DNA of 21,119 nucleotides from CAZILN01 sp964540005 (GTDB lineage: Bacteria > Bacteroidota > Bacteroidia > Bacteroidales > SM23-62), in NCBI GenBank assembly GCA_964540005.1, contig CAZILN010000367.1, positions 1 to 21,119 on the forward strand. Direction: 5' to 3'. A program made the translations under genes and the position numbers. The notes beneath the pieces are model-generated. The model ran no database searches. It saw only the letters and a list, made by a program, of their open reading frames with translations, and was not told the DNA's origin. This document shows positions 14,938 to 21,119 of this stretch, in pieces. Numbering within the stretch: the first letter of the stretch is position 1; each line of letters opens with the position of its first letter.

Positions 14938-15709
14938 TGATTCCCCATTTTGAGATATATCTGCCAGTTTTTGGTAAGGAAGGGTCTAAAAGGGCATAAG
15001 AAGAACTGATCTTTCTATTAATAAAGTTCTGAAGTTCAGGAAAAAGGTCAAGCTGTGCTATGATAAAACCAAGTCGCTTGTAGACCGCCTGTGTATTGAA
15101 CCTTTCGAGATAGTCCTCAAATCTATCCATTTGGAATTTCCCCTGACTCTTATAAAATGCTTTGGTAATTTCGGTTATACCGCCTGCATAGTCAGGTTTG
15201 TATAGAGAGTCAAGAAATGTCTTTTCAAGATCGCTGCAATTTATTTTATGGAAATCATCAATCCAGTACTTCTTAAAACCAAAGAAGCGGTTATTACTTA
15301 AAGTGATTAACTCAAACCGGATATTTTTTACCCGACGAGTTTTAGGTTTCACCTGTTCCCTTGTAACTATCTGTTCTACCATTGAGGGCTGTGTGATTAA
15401 CCCGTGAATATCCAGGGCGCTGTAGAATCCAATATAATATTCTTTTGGCTCTACCATGGCCTCTGCAGTAAGATGCCAGTTCGGGAAATATAGATCCGTC
15501 TTTTGCTCGTAAGGAATACGATGGTACAATCCTTCTTTAATACGCATAATTATACCCCTCTTTGTCATATCACTGAGCAGCTTCCTGACAGTTGGTTGAT
15601 TTTTTCCTGGCAGAATAGTTATGGCGTCTTTCAGTGTAAAGAAGTCTTTATTCTGATTAATGAGTGCATTTAGCAGCTGAGCTGATCGGTATGATATATT
15701 CTTGTTCAT
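14891..15709 (-). CDS. abiEi: AbiEi antitoxin / autorepressor
   Basis: The 272-residue protein fits AbiEi: an N-terminal winged helix (FFTLKDAITILPGKNQPTVRKLLSDMTKRG, then IMRIKEGLYHRIP) and a C-terminal antitoxin domain containing YYIGFYSALDIHGL, SNNRFFGFKKYW and CSDLEKTFLDSL. In characterised AbiE systems AbiEi neutralises AbiEii and represses its own operon by binding inverted repeats at the promoter. The gene is directly upstream of and overlapping abiEii. A palindrome (15718-15736) lies eight bases before its start and a promoter-like pair just beyond, matching the expected regulation. The length is in the range of Bacteroidetes AbiEi-like regulators. It heads the minus-strand island. 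Confidence 0.88.
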   Translation of the reverse strand: MNKNISYRSAQLLNALINQNKDFFTLKDAITILPGKNQPTVRKLLSDMTKRGIIMRIKEGLYHRIPYEQKTDLYFPNWHLTAEAMVEPKEYYIGFYSALDIHGLITQPSMVEQIVTREQVKPKTRRVKNIRFELITLSNNRFFGFKKYWIDDFHKINCSDLEKTFLDSLYKPDYAGGITEITKAFYKSQGKFQMDRFEDYLERFNTQAVYKRLGFIIAQLDLFPELQNFINRKISSSYALLDPSLPKTGRYISKWGIIDNIDFKTAFDSIKT

Positions 15710-15717
15710 ATCTGAAG

Positions 15718-15736
15718 TGTGAGATTCAAGCTCACA
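15718..15736 (-). promoter_or_regulatory. Candidate AbiEi operator palindrome
   Basis: TGTGAG-N7-CTCACA forms a 6-base-arm inverted repeat between the candidate transcription start and abiEi. The outer octamer GTGAGCTT of this site (minus strand, 15728-15735) recurs on the plus strand at 15811-15818, upstream of the promoter, as a possible second half-site. AbiEi proteins are known to bind inverted repeats at their promoter. Confidence 0.5.
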
Positions 15737-15751
15737 TTCTAGCTATAAGAA

Positions 15752-15783
15752 CAAAGGTAATTATAATTATTGAAAAGAATCAA
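15752..15783 (-). promoter_or_regulatory. Bacteroidetes-type promoter of the abiE operon
   Basis: On the minus strand TACCTTTG (15752-15759) matches TAnnTTTG exactly and TTG (15781-15783) lies 21 bases upstream. The predicted start, near 15745, is just before the palindrome at 15718-15736, and no other promoter-like pair this good was noticed inside the six-gene island. Confidence 0.6.
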
Positions 15784-15893
15784 TAATCAATAGCGTATTG
15801 TATATACTAAGTGAGCTTTCAGGTAACAGATAGGATATGAAAGGTCGTAGAGATTTTTCAATTAGTTGGGCAAATTGATATCCTGATCTGGTA

Positions 15894-16997
15894 TCAATTT
15901 ACCTTCCTGTGCTTCACGCGGTTGAATTTCAGGCTTTTCAGGATCCAGTCGGGCAGGGCCTTTTCGGGTTTTCTCTTGCGGAGGTTGATATACCATCCCA
16001 GTTTCTTGATCACCGGGATCCTGTGGGTCTCGACAAATTCTATAAGGGTGCCGTCGGGGTCCTCGATATAGGAAAATTGTCCGGCTGCCTCACCCATATC
16101 AAAGGTATTCTCATGTTTTGTCCGTGAGTCCACCGTAAAAGGAAAGCCTTTGGATTTGCATTCCCGGGCCAGTTGTTCCATGCCGGTGATGTCGTAGCAC
16201 AGATGTATGAACCCCGGATCTCCCCATTGCCTTCCTTCGAAGATCTTTTTGGGCTTGCGGTCGGTTACCTTCACAAGCTCGACCTGGCTGGGACCGAAAA
16301 GCCTGCTGAATTTGCCCTTCCAGCTGTCGTTACTGGCGACCAGCACCCTTCTGAAAGTGTGCTCACCGCCCCTGGCACCGGCAAGATCATCAAATTTCCC
16401 CTCCACATCGTAGATGATCCTGTCATAACCCAGTATGCCGCTGTAAAGTTTCAGGGCGCGTTCAATGTTTGATACCCCGATGAGTGCCCCGTAGGTAGCA
16501 CCGGTTAGCTTTTTTTCTTCCCTGAACCATGAATTGCCCCCGACAACCTGGAACAGGTTATCATATGGATCGGTTATGAAAAAATGTTTTGTGCCCGCAG
16601 GATCGGTTCCGATCTCACTGATATCCGATTTCAAAGACCGGTAGTACTCATGGGTGGCCTCCACATCCTTGGCTTTGATCTTGGCAGCATTGATCCCCAG
16701 GTCGCCCAGGTGGATCTTGAAATTTGCAAAGACCGGTTTGCGTATGGTATACTGCCAGATCTCGAATCCGCCGCCGCCCTGAAGGTTTATGGCCATGGCT
16801 GCATGCCGTTCCTGTGGTTCTCCGTTTGTATAGGGCAGCATCAGGTCTGCAGTGGCCTTCTCTTCGAAGATCCTGACATCCATACCGAAATGTTCGTGGT
16901 ACCACTTCCAGGCCTCCCTGAGGTTGGTTACCCCGATGCCGATAAATTGTATGCCGCTTATGATTTTCTCCTTGAGTTCTCCGGTTCCTATCTCCAT
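15894..16997 (-). CDS. VOC (glyoxalase/dioxygenase-fold) protein, two domains
   Basis: The 367-residue cytoplasmic protein contains two vicinal-oxygen-chelate units. The first spans about 13-155 (FIGIGVTNLREAWKWYHEHFGMDV to FFITDPYDNLFQVVGG) and the second about 166-325 (ALIGVSNIERALKLYSGILGYDR to FSYIEDPDGTLIEFVETHRIP). Candidate metal ligands are His266 of FIHLCYDI and Glu319 of LIEFVETH, though the first unit lacks an equally clear His. Such proteins include glyoxalases, extradiol dioxygenases and epimerases; the large size and basic tail (RKRKPEKALPDW) fit none of them exactly, so the reaction is unknown. It is followed on the same strand by no gene before the abiE promoter, and the plsC-like gene lies 80 bases upstream in the same direction, so a two-gene operon is possible. 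Confidence 0.82.
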   Translation of the reverse strand: MEIGTGELKEKIISGIQFIGIGVTNLREAWKWYHEHFGMDVRIFEEKATADLMLPYTNGEPQERHAAMAINLQGGGGFEIWQYTIRKPVFANFKIHLGDLGINAAKIKAKDVEATHEYYRSLKSDISEIGTDPAGTKHFFITDPYDNLFQVVGGNSWFREEKKLTGATYGALIGVSNIERALKLYSGILGYDRIIYDVEGKFDDLAGARGGEHTFRRVLVASNDSWKGKFSRLFGPSQVELVKVTDRKPKKIFEGRQWGDPGFIHLCYDITGMEQLARECKSKGFPFTVDSRTKHENTFDMGEAAGQFSYIEDPDGTLIEFVETHRIPVIKKLGWYINLRKRKPEKALPDWILKSLKFNRVKHRKVN

Positions 16998-17077
16998 AGA
17001 TGTCAGTATTTTCTGCGAAGATACTACTAAAATTTCATATAAAAGCTGGGATCCGGGGTGAGATTTATACCGGGTAA

Positions 17078-18445
17078 CTACCTGAGATGCCTGTCTGAGA
17101 TGCCTGCCATTTCCTCAATAATGATCTTCCGCTGTCGGATGAGAGAAGGAATAAGTGATCTGCTGTTTTTCCTGTTGAAAAAGTACTTCCAGAGAGCCCT
17201 CATTTTTTTCAATGAGATCAGGTATTCATGGGCAAATAGTCCGGCCGGCAACAAACTGACCAGGTAAGCCCACTTGACCCACCACCATTCCCTGACAAAT
17301 ATGGCCACAATACCAAACTGTACCAGGTGAACGATGGGAAAGATAAGCAGTCCGGCCACATACTTTACGGAACTGTGAAACTGGATATCCTTGATTTTAC
17401 GGGTGATCATCAGGACAAGCCTGCTGGGGATGATGTTGTTTGCCAAACCGTATAAAAACAGGGGCAATAGCAGGATCATCACCAGGCTCAACAACACAAG
17501 GCCGAAAAATGATACTCCGGCGCGTTCGAAGATCCAGTCACGGATGTTCTGCCCGTCAATGCCGCTTGTATATTCAGCTACCAGTTTATCAAGTTTCTCT
17601 ATTCGCTCCGGTTCTTTTTCAAGGACTTCATCAAGCATGGCGATCATTTTTTTGTCCGCCAAAAACCGGCTGTACAGGCTCTTGCCTTTGATGCCTGCCA
17701 GTTTCCTCATCCTGGAATTGAAAATGGTCCGCAGCGAGTACCAGGTGTCATAGTATTGTTCTGTCCTGATATCTATCATATACTTGCGCATCTCTTCGGA
17801 CAGCCTCTCTCTTATTTTGTTGATAGCCTTTGCGGAATTCTCCTTAAAATCATTGTAATACTCTGCTACTGATAAAGGCTCGCCGTATATCACCAGCAGC
17901 TTGGACCTGAGATTGTTGTATTTATTGTAGTCTATTCCAACCGGGACAATCTGCACGCCGCGCTGATCGCCGTATTTCTCCTGCGCACGAAAAGCTATGC
18001 GAAAAATTCCCTTCACGAGCTGCCTGAGACGCCTTTTATCGCCATGGTTTCCTTCGGGCATGATGCCCATGGGTAAGATTGCCCGGTCAAGTACACCGAT
18101 CGTGTTTTCGAATATCTCCTCGTTTTTGGATAATTCGCCGACACCGTCTCTCATACGGTAGATGGGAAGCATTTTAAAGAGGGTCCAAAGGCTGGCCAGG
18201 GTCTTGTTGTTAAACACATCGGAACGGACCAAAAAAACAATATCCAGCCGGCTGGTATGCAGGGGCGCCATGGCGTCCATCAGTGCATTCTGATGATTGG
18301 GAGCCATGATAACAGGGCAATTCCGGGGTATCTGCTGCCAGAATTTTACCTGGATCCTGCGGTAGAATACCCGGTGGCAGAAATAAGCGTAGGCCTTGAA
18401 CATCTTGTACCTGAAGGACCATCTGTCGATCGGCTTTTTACTCAT
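17078..18445 (-). CDS. PlsC-like 1-acylglycerol-3-phosphate acyltransferase family protein with C-terminal membrane domain
   Basis: The 455-residue protein has the acyltransferase core in the first 200 residues: VIMAPNHQNALMDAM with H51 and D57, spaced HX5D rather than the usual HX4D, and GIMPEGNHGDKRRLR with the P-E-G motif (130-132). This spacing occurs in Bacteroidetes homologues, so it is not a defect. It would transfer acyl groups to a glycerol-phosphate or ornithine/amino-lipid backbone at the inner membrane. The C-terminal third carries three to four hydrophobic segments (FFGLVLLSLVMILLLPLFLY, VAGLLIFPIVHLVQFGIVAI, WAYLVSLLPAGLFA) that anchor it. The 5' end is divergent from the flavin reductase gene with 218 bases between. 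The exact substrate is open. Confidence 0.88.
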   Translation of the reverse strand: MSKKPIDRWSFRYKMFKAYAYFCHRVFYRRIQVKFWQQIPRNCPVIMAPNHQNALMDAMAPLHTSRLDIVFLVRSDVFNNKTLASLWTLFKMLPIYRMRDGVGELSKNEEIFENTIGVLDRAILPMGIMPEGNHGDKRRLRQLVKGIFRIAFRAQEKYGDQRGVQIVPVGIDYNKYNNLRSKLLVIYGEPLSVAEYYNDFKENSAKAINKIRERLSEEMRKYMIDIRTEQYYDTWYSLRTIFNSRMRKLAGIKGKSLYSRFLADKKMIAMLDEVLEKEPERIEKLDKLVAEYTSGIDGQNIRDWIFERAGVSFFGLVLLSLVMILLLPLFLYGLANNIIPSRLVLMITRKIKDIQFHSSVKYVAGLLIFPIVHLVQFGIVAIFVREWWWVKWAYLVSLLPAGLFAHEYLISLKKMRALWKYFFNRKNSRSLIPSLIRQRKIIIEEMAGISDRHLR

Positions 18446-18663
18446 GTGCTGAAAGTAGAATTAATAATTTTCACACGCAGCAGGCTTTGAAAAATAGTAA
18501 ATAATTTTGAATTTAAGGCCCGTCCGGGTGGACCGGCAGGGATAAATATACCTGCTTACGACGAAACCAGATCAAAAAAATACTGAAATTAAGAGCGTAT
18601 TGATTAATTTTATAAGATCTGAAAGGGACTGATGACTGCCGGTATATTATGTAAATAACTGTT

Positions 18664-19161
18664 ATGGAAATAAGTGTCAAGGATCTTAACGAGAATTTTT
18701 TCAGGACTATAGGCGACGAATGGATGCTGATAACTGCCGGCAACAGGGAGGGTTTTAATACCATGACTGCCAGCTGGGGAACCATAGGTGAATTATGGAG
18801 CCTGCCGGTGGCCATCTGTTTTGTCAGGCCCCAGCGCTATACATTCAAATTTATGGAACAGCATGATTATTACACCCTGTGTTTTTTCAAGCCGGAGCAT
18901 AATGATATTTTACAATATTGCGGCAGCCATTCGGGCAGGAAGGTCGATAAGATCGCCGAGACCGGGTTGAAGCCGGTGTACACTGATAAAGGGAATGTAT
19001 ATTTCGAACAGGCCCGGCTGGTGCTGGAATGCAGGAAGCTGTATTCAGATCATATAAAACCGGAGATGTTTGTGGTCCAGGAGCTGATGGGCCGCAATTA
19101 CCCGGCCAGGGACTATCACAAATTTTATATAGGCGAGGTTATCAGCTGTTTGAAGCAATGA
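18664..19161 (+). CDS. Flavin reductase family protein (FMN-binding split barrel)
   Basis: The 165-residue protein has the flavin reductase pattern: WMLITAGNREGFNTMTASWGTIGELW (20-45), where the TMTASW segment contacts the flavin phosphate, and PVAICFVRPQRYTFKFM, then YYTLCFFKPEH. The family reduces free flavin with NAD(P)H or uses bound FMN; an exported signal is absent, so it is cytoplasmic. Length matches short members. The start at 18664 is the first in-frame ATG and is preceded by TAACTGTT without a ribosome site. It lies 36 bases before the alkyltransferase gene in the same direction, so the two may be cotranscribed, but no shared function is known. Confidence 0.87.
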   Translation: MEISVKDLNENFFRTIGDEWMLITAGNREGFNTMTASWGTIGELWSLPVAICFVRPQRYTFKFMEQHDYYTLCFFKPEHNDILQYCGSHSGRKVDKIAETGLKPVYTDKGNVYFEQARLVLECRKLYSDHIKPEMFVVQELMGRNYPARDYHKFYIGEVISCLKQ

Positions 19162-19197
19162 AAACACAGGTTTTATCCTGATTAAAAACTGACAGGA

Positions 19198-19692
19198 GTG
19201 GACCAGGTTTATACTTCGTATATACAGAGCAAGATTGGTTACCTTATTATAGTGGCCAGTGAACAATATGTACAGGAGATCCGTTTCAGCGATGAAAAGC
19301 CTGACACAGGTGAGACAAATGAAATCACCTCTAAATGTGTATGCCAGTTAACAGAATATTTTTCAGGGGAGCGCCGGGAGTTTGATGTGCCGGTACATGC
19401 CCGTGGGACTGAATTCCAGGTCAGGGTGTGGGAGGAACTCATGAAGGTGCCGTTCGGCCAGCAGGTCACTTACCGGGAACTGGCTGAACAGGTTGGAGAT
19501 ATCAAACTGACAAGGGCAATAGGGATGGCAAGCTCTAAAAACCGGATCAGCATTATTGTCCCCTGTCACCGTGTGGTGGGCAGCAGTGGAAAGCTTACAG
19601 GCTATGCAGCCGGACTGTGGAGAAAAGACTGGCTGCTCAAACACGAGCGCCTGGTAGCGGGGGTAACTCACCAGATGGACCTGTTCTTTTAA
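19198..19692 (+). CDS. ogt: Methylated-DNA-[protein]-cysteine S-methyltransferase
   Basis: The 164-residue protein removes alkyl groups from O6-alkylguanine in DNA to its own cysteine. Active-site PCHRVVGSSG is at 122-131 with Cys123, preceded by the winged-helix DNA-binding segment FQVRVWEELMKVPFGQQVTYRELAE (73-97), the arginine finger region RAIGMASSKN and followed by LTGYAAGLWRKDWLLKHE. The N-terminal half is the small ribonuclease-like domain. All catalytic elements are intact and the length is as expected. It starts with GTG; AGGAG overlaps the start region directly, and no ATG occurs in frame. Identity as Ogt rather than the Ada C-terminal domain follows from the lack of an Ada N-terminal part. 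Confidence 0.94.
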   Translation: MDQVYTSYIQSKIGYLIIVASEQYVQEIRFSDEKPDTGETNEITSKCVCQLTEYFSGERREFDVPVHARGTEFQVRVWEELMKVPFGQQVTYRELAEQVGDIKLTRAIGMASSKNRISIIVPCHRVVGSSGKLTGYAAGLWRKDWLLKHERLVAGVTHQMDLFF

Positions 19693-19718
19693 TCATAATC
19701 CCCTGTTTTATCCGGTAC

Positions 19719-19819
19719 ATGGAAAAAGCCACGATCATTTTCGACGGAATGTGCAATCTCTGTAGCTGGGGCAGTGTTTTTTGCCGTCTGAAGAACTAAT
19801 CAGCAGGTTTATCAATTGA
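19719..19819 (+). pseudogene. DCC (DUF393) thiol-disulfide oxidoreductase remnant with large internal deletion
   Basis: The frame opens MEKATIIFDGMCNLCSW, the unmistakable start of the DCC family (FDGxCxxC), then after Trp loses similarity and stops at 19799. In the next frame CFLPSEELISRFIN and a TGA at 19817-19819 resemble the family's C-terminal end. The intact protein is about 110-140 residues, so roughly 100 residues and the frame have been lost at about 19768-19772. Confidence 0.7.
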
Positions 19820-19844
19820 TCTTTCAGGGAATAGCTAAAAATAA

Positions 19845-19852
19845 TATATTTG
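19845..19852 (+). promoter_or_regulatory. Candidate -7 promoter box of the DUF3078 gene
   Basis: TATATTTG matches TAnnTTTG exactly and is 27 bases before the start codon. The expected -33 box is weak (TTTC 19 bases upstream). Confidence 0.5.
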
Positions 19853-19879
19853 CATCCTGATTATTAAAATACCCCTTCC

Positions 19880-20767
19880 ATGAAAAAATATTCTGTTATT
19901 TCTGTCCTGATCATACTGGCGGCAATGGTTTATGCACAGGAGGAGCCGGCGGATACTTCCTACTGGACAGGCGGGGGAACCTTCACCTTTGCTTTCAGCC
20001 AGGTCTCACTTACCAACTGGGCCCCGGGGGGTGAAAATTCGGTTGCCGGGAACGGACAGGCAAACCTTTTTATGAATTATAATAAAGAAAAGTCAAGCTG
20101 GGAGAATTTCCTGGGAACTGCCTATGGTCTTATGAAGCAGGGCAGTGGTAATGTGAGGAAGACCAATGACAGGCTGGAGGTTTATTCCAAGTACGGGTAT
20201 AAGACCAAGAGCAAATGGTTCTATACGGCCATGGCCAAATTCAATACACAATTCGCGGATGGTTATAAATATCCCAACGATTCCGATGTCATTTCAAAAC
20301 CAATGGCGCCGGCCTACATCAGTCTTTCTGTCGGGATGGATTACAAACCATCTGCAAAGTTCAACTTATTTCTTGCTCCGGTTTCAGCAAAGATCACCAT
20401 AGTGAATGATGATTCTTTGTCGGCCCGTGGCGCTTTCGGAGTTGAACCAGGAAAAACCATCAGAGAAGAATTCGGCGGATTCGTCAAGATCAAGTATACC
20501 GATGATATCATGGAAAACGTGAACCTGATGACCACAGTGGATTTTTTCTCCAACTATATCAAAAATCCGCAGTATATTGATGTCAGCTGGGAACTCACCC
20601 TGACCATGAGCATCAATAAATGGCTTACTGCAAACATAAGTACACACCTGGTATTCGACGAAGACATTAAATTCAAGGAATTTAATGACCTGGGGGTGCT
20701 GACCGGTGAAAAAGCCAAGGTCCAGTTCAAGGAATTAATAGGTATAGGCCTTACTTTTAAACTCTGA
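19880..20767 (+). CDS. DUF3078 outer-membrane-type protein
   Basis: The 295-residue protein has a signal peptide (KKYSVISVLIILAAMVYAQ, cut near residue 20) and then a DUF3078 body: YWTGGGTFTFAFSQVSLTNWAPGGENSVAG near 28-57, and repeated amphipathic strands such as WFYTAMAKFNTQF, KIKYTDDIMENVNL and VSWELTLTMSINKWLTA, ending with a strand LIGIGLTFKL and a final Leu as in outer-membrane barrels. The family is common in Bacteroidetes and has no assigned function; most likely it resides in the outer membrane. A TAnnTTTG box sits upstream and a weak hairpin follows the stop. The gene stands alone. Confidence 0.9.
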   Translation: MKKYSVISVLIILAAMVYAQEEPADTSYWTGGGTFTFAFSQVSLTNWAPGGENSVAGNGQANLFMNYNKEKSSWENFLGTAYGLMKQGSGNVRKTNDRLEVYSKYGYKTKSKWFYTAMAKFNTQFADGYKYPNDSDVISKPMAPAYISLSVGMDYKPSAKFNLFLAPVSAKITIVNDDSLSARGAFGVEPGKTIREEFGGFVKIKYTDDIMENVNLMTTVDFFSNYIKNPQYIDVSWELTLTMSINKWLTANISTHLVFDEDIKFKEFNDLGVLTGEKAKVQFKELIGIGLTFKL

Positions 20768-20783
20768 TCTATGGATCAGTTTT
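20764..20783 (+). terminator. Weak hairpin after the DUF3078 gene
   Basis: CTGATC-TATG-GATCAG (20764-20779) overlaps the stop codon and is followed by TTTT. Arms of six base pairs and a short T run make it a weak intrinsic terminator candidate. Confidence 0.35.
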
Positions 20784-20839
20784 GACCGGAGCATTTCAGC
20801 TTTCACGGGTATATGTATATTTCCTTATCGTGCAAAAGA

Positions 20840-21119
20840 CTAACTCCTGTTGTGTCGGAGGTGATATCTTTTTGAGAGTCCGGCCAGAAGATTGCTGAAA
20901 GTAGCCATGGCCTCCTTAGTCTCTTCTGAAACCTCTTTCTGTTGTATGCGCAACAGCACAAAGGCATAGAGTCCCTCAAAACAGGCTTCAATTTCTGACT
21001 TGTAAGACTTGCCTGACCGGGCAATGAAGGTGGTGATATTCTCTGTGGCAAGGTGGTACAGCTCCTGGTACCTGATCTCTTCATCATTTTCCATAAGCTC
21101 GAGATGCAGGCTGGTAAGG
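20840..21119 (-). CDS. Hypothetical helical protein, start probably outside the window
   Basis: The frame ends at 20840 and stays open to the window edge. An ATG at 21094 would give 84 residues, but the codons before it (LTSLHLEL) continue the same helical pattern, so the true start is probably beyond 21119. The sequence is rich in Glu, Lys and Leu, with no signal or membrane segment, for example EIEACFEGLYAFVLLRIQQ and MATFSNLLAGLSKRY, and predicted wholly helical. I do not recognise a family. Frames on the opposite strand and shift here are weaker. Confidence 0.5.
   Translation of the reverse strand, partial: LTSLHLELMENDEEIRYQELYHLATENITTFIARSGKSYKSEIEACFEGLYAFVLLRIQQKEVSEETKEAMATFSNLLAGLSKRYHLRHNRS

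Noticed and set aside
16584..17030. 148-codon plus-strand frame
   Set aside because: Antisense to the VOC gene, no family resemblance.
18535..18560. GCAGG-N10-CCTGC upstream of the flavin reductase gene
   Set aside because: Five-base arms with a ten-base loop are expected by chance at this rate; no link to a promoter was seen.
1..21119. CRISPR arrays, tRNA or rRNA genes, insertion sequences
   Set aside because: No regularly spaced repeats, cloverleaf sequences, rRNA segments or transposase motifs were found.

Overview
The window looks like chromosomal DNA of a Bacteroidetes bacterium, probably an environmental Bacteroidales or Marinilabiliales relative. The basis is protein families typical of that phylum (a DUF3078 protein, a lipoprotein adaptor in an RND operon, a PlsC-like protein with an NHQNALMD motif), general lack of Shine-Dalgarno sequences, and promoter-like sites matching the Bacteroidetes TTG-N19/21-TAnnTTTG pattern. 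No rRNA, tRNA, CRISPR array or transposase was seen, and no gene-free stretch exceeds 300 bases.

Layout. (1) 1-899: an AT-rich patch with a nucleotidyltransferase cut by the window edge, a small helical protein and an AbiEii-like nucleotidyltransferase that appears to have lost its middle. (2) 906-4404: housekeeping and accessory genes: an adenylylsulfate kinase fused to a DUF2061 membrane domain, a nitroreductase, an AAA/DUF4143 ATPase preceded by two tandem palindromes, and an exported Mn-type superoxide dismutase. (3) 4501-10964: a complete tripartite efflux operon, TetR - TolC - HlyD-type lipoprotein - RND pump, with a promoter and candidate operator before tetR. (4) 11012-12308: a 48-residue ORF, an exported nucleoside hydrolase and an ankyrin-repeat remnant, joined by two ATGA overlaps. 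(5) 12305-15783: a co-oriented minus-strand block of six genes: abiEi-abiEii with promoter and operator-like palindrome, a pRiA4b ORF-3-like protein, a truncated minimal nucleotidyltransferase, and a second two-gene nucleotidyltransferase module. (6) 15894-21119: a two-domain VOC protein, a PlsC-like acyltransferase, a flavin reductase, an O6-alkylguanine-DNA alkyltransferase, a DCC/DUF393 remnant, a DUF3078 outer-membrane-type protein and a helical protein running off the end.

The main themes are an unusual density of nucleotidyltransferase-fold proteins (five in two AT-rich patches, one cut by the window edge and two others shortened) and repeated loss of gene middles or ends (AbiEii-like protein, minimal nucleotidyltransferase, ankyrin gene, DCC gene). 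The block at 12305-15709 is the best candidate for an uncharacterised composite defence or toxin-antitoxin locus; only its AbiEi/AbiEii part is a known system. All calls come from reading the sequence; no database search was run.
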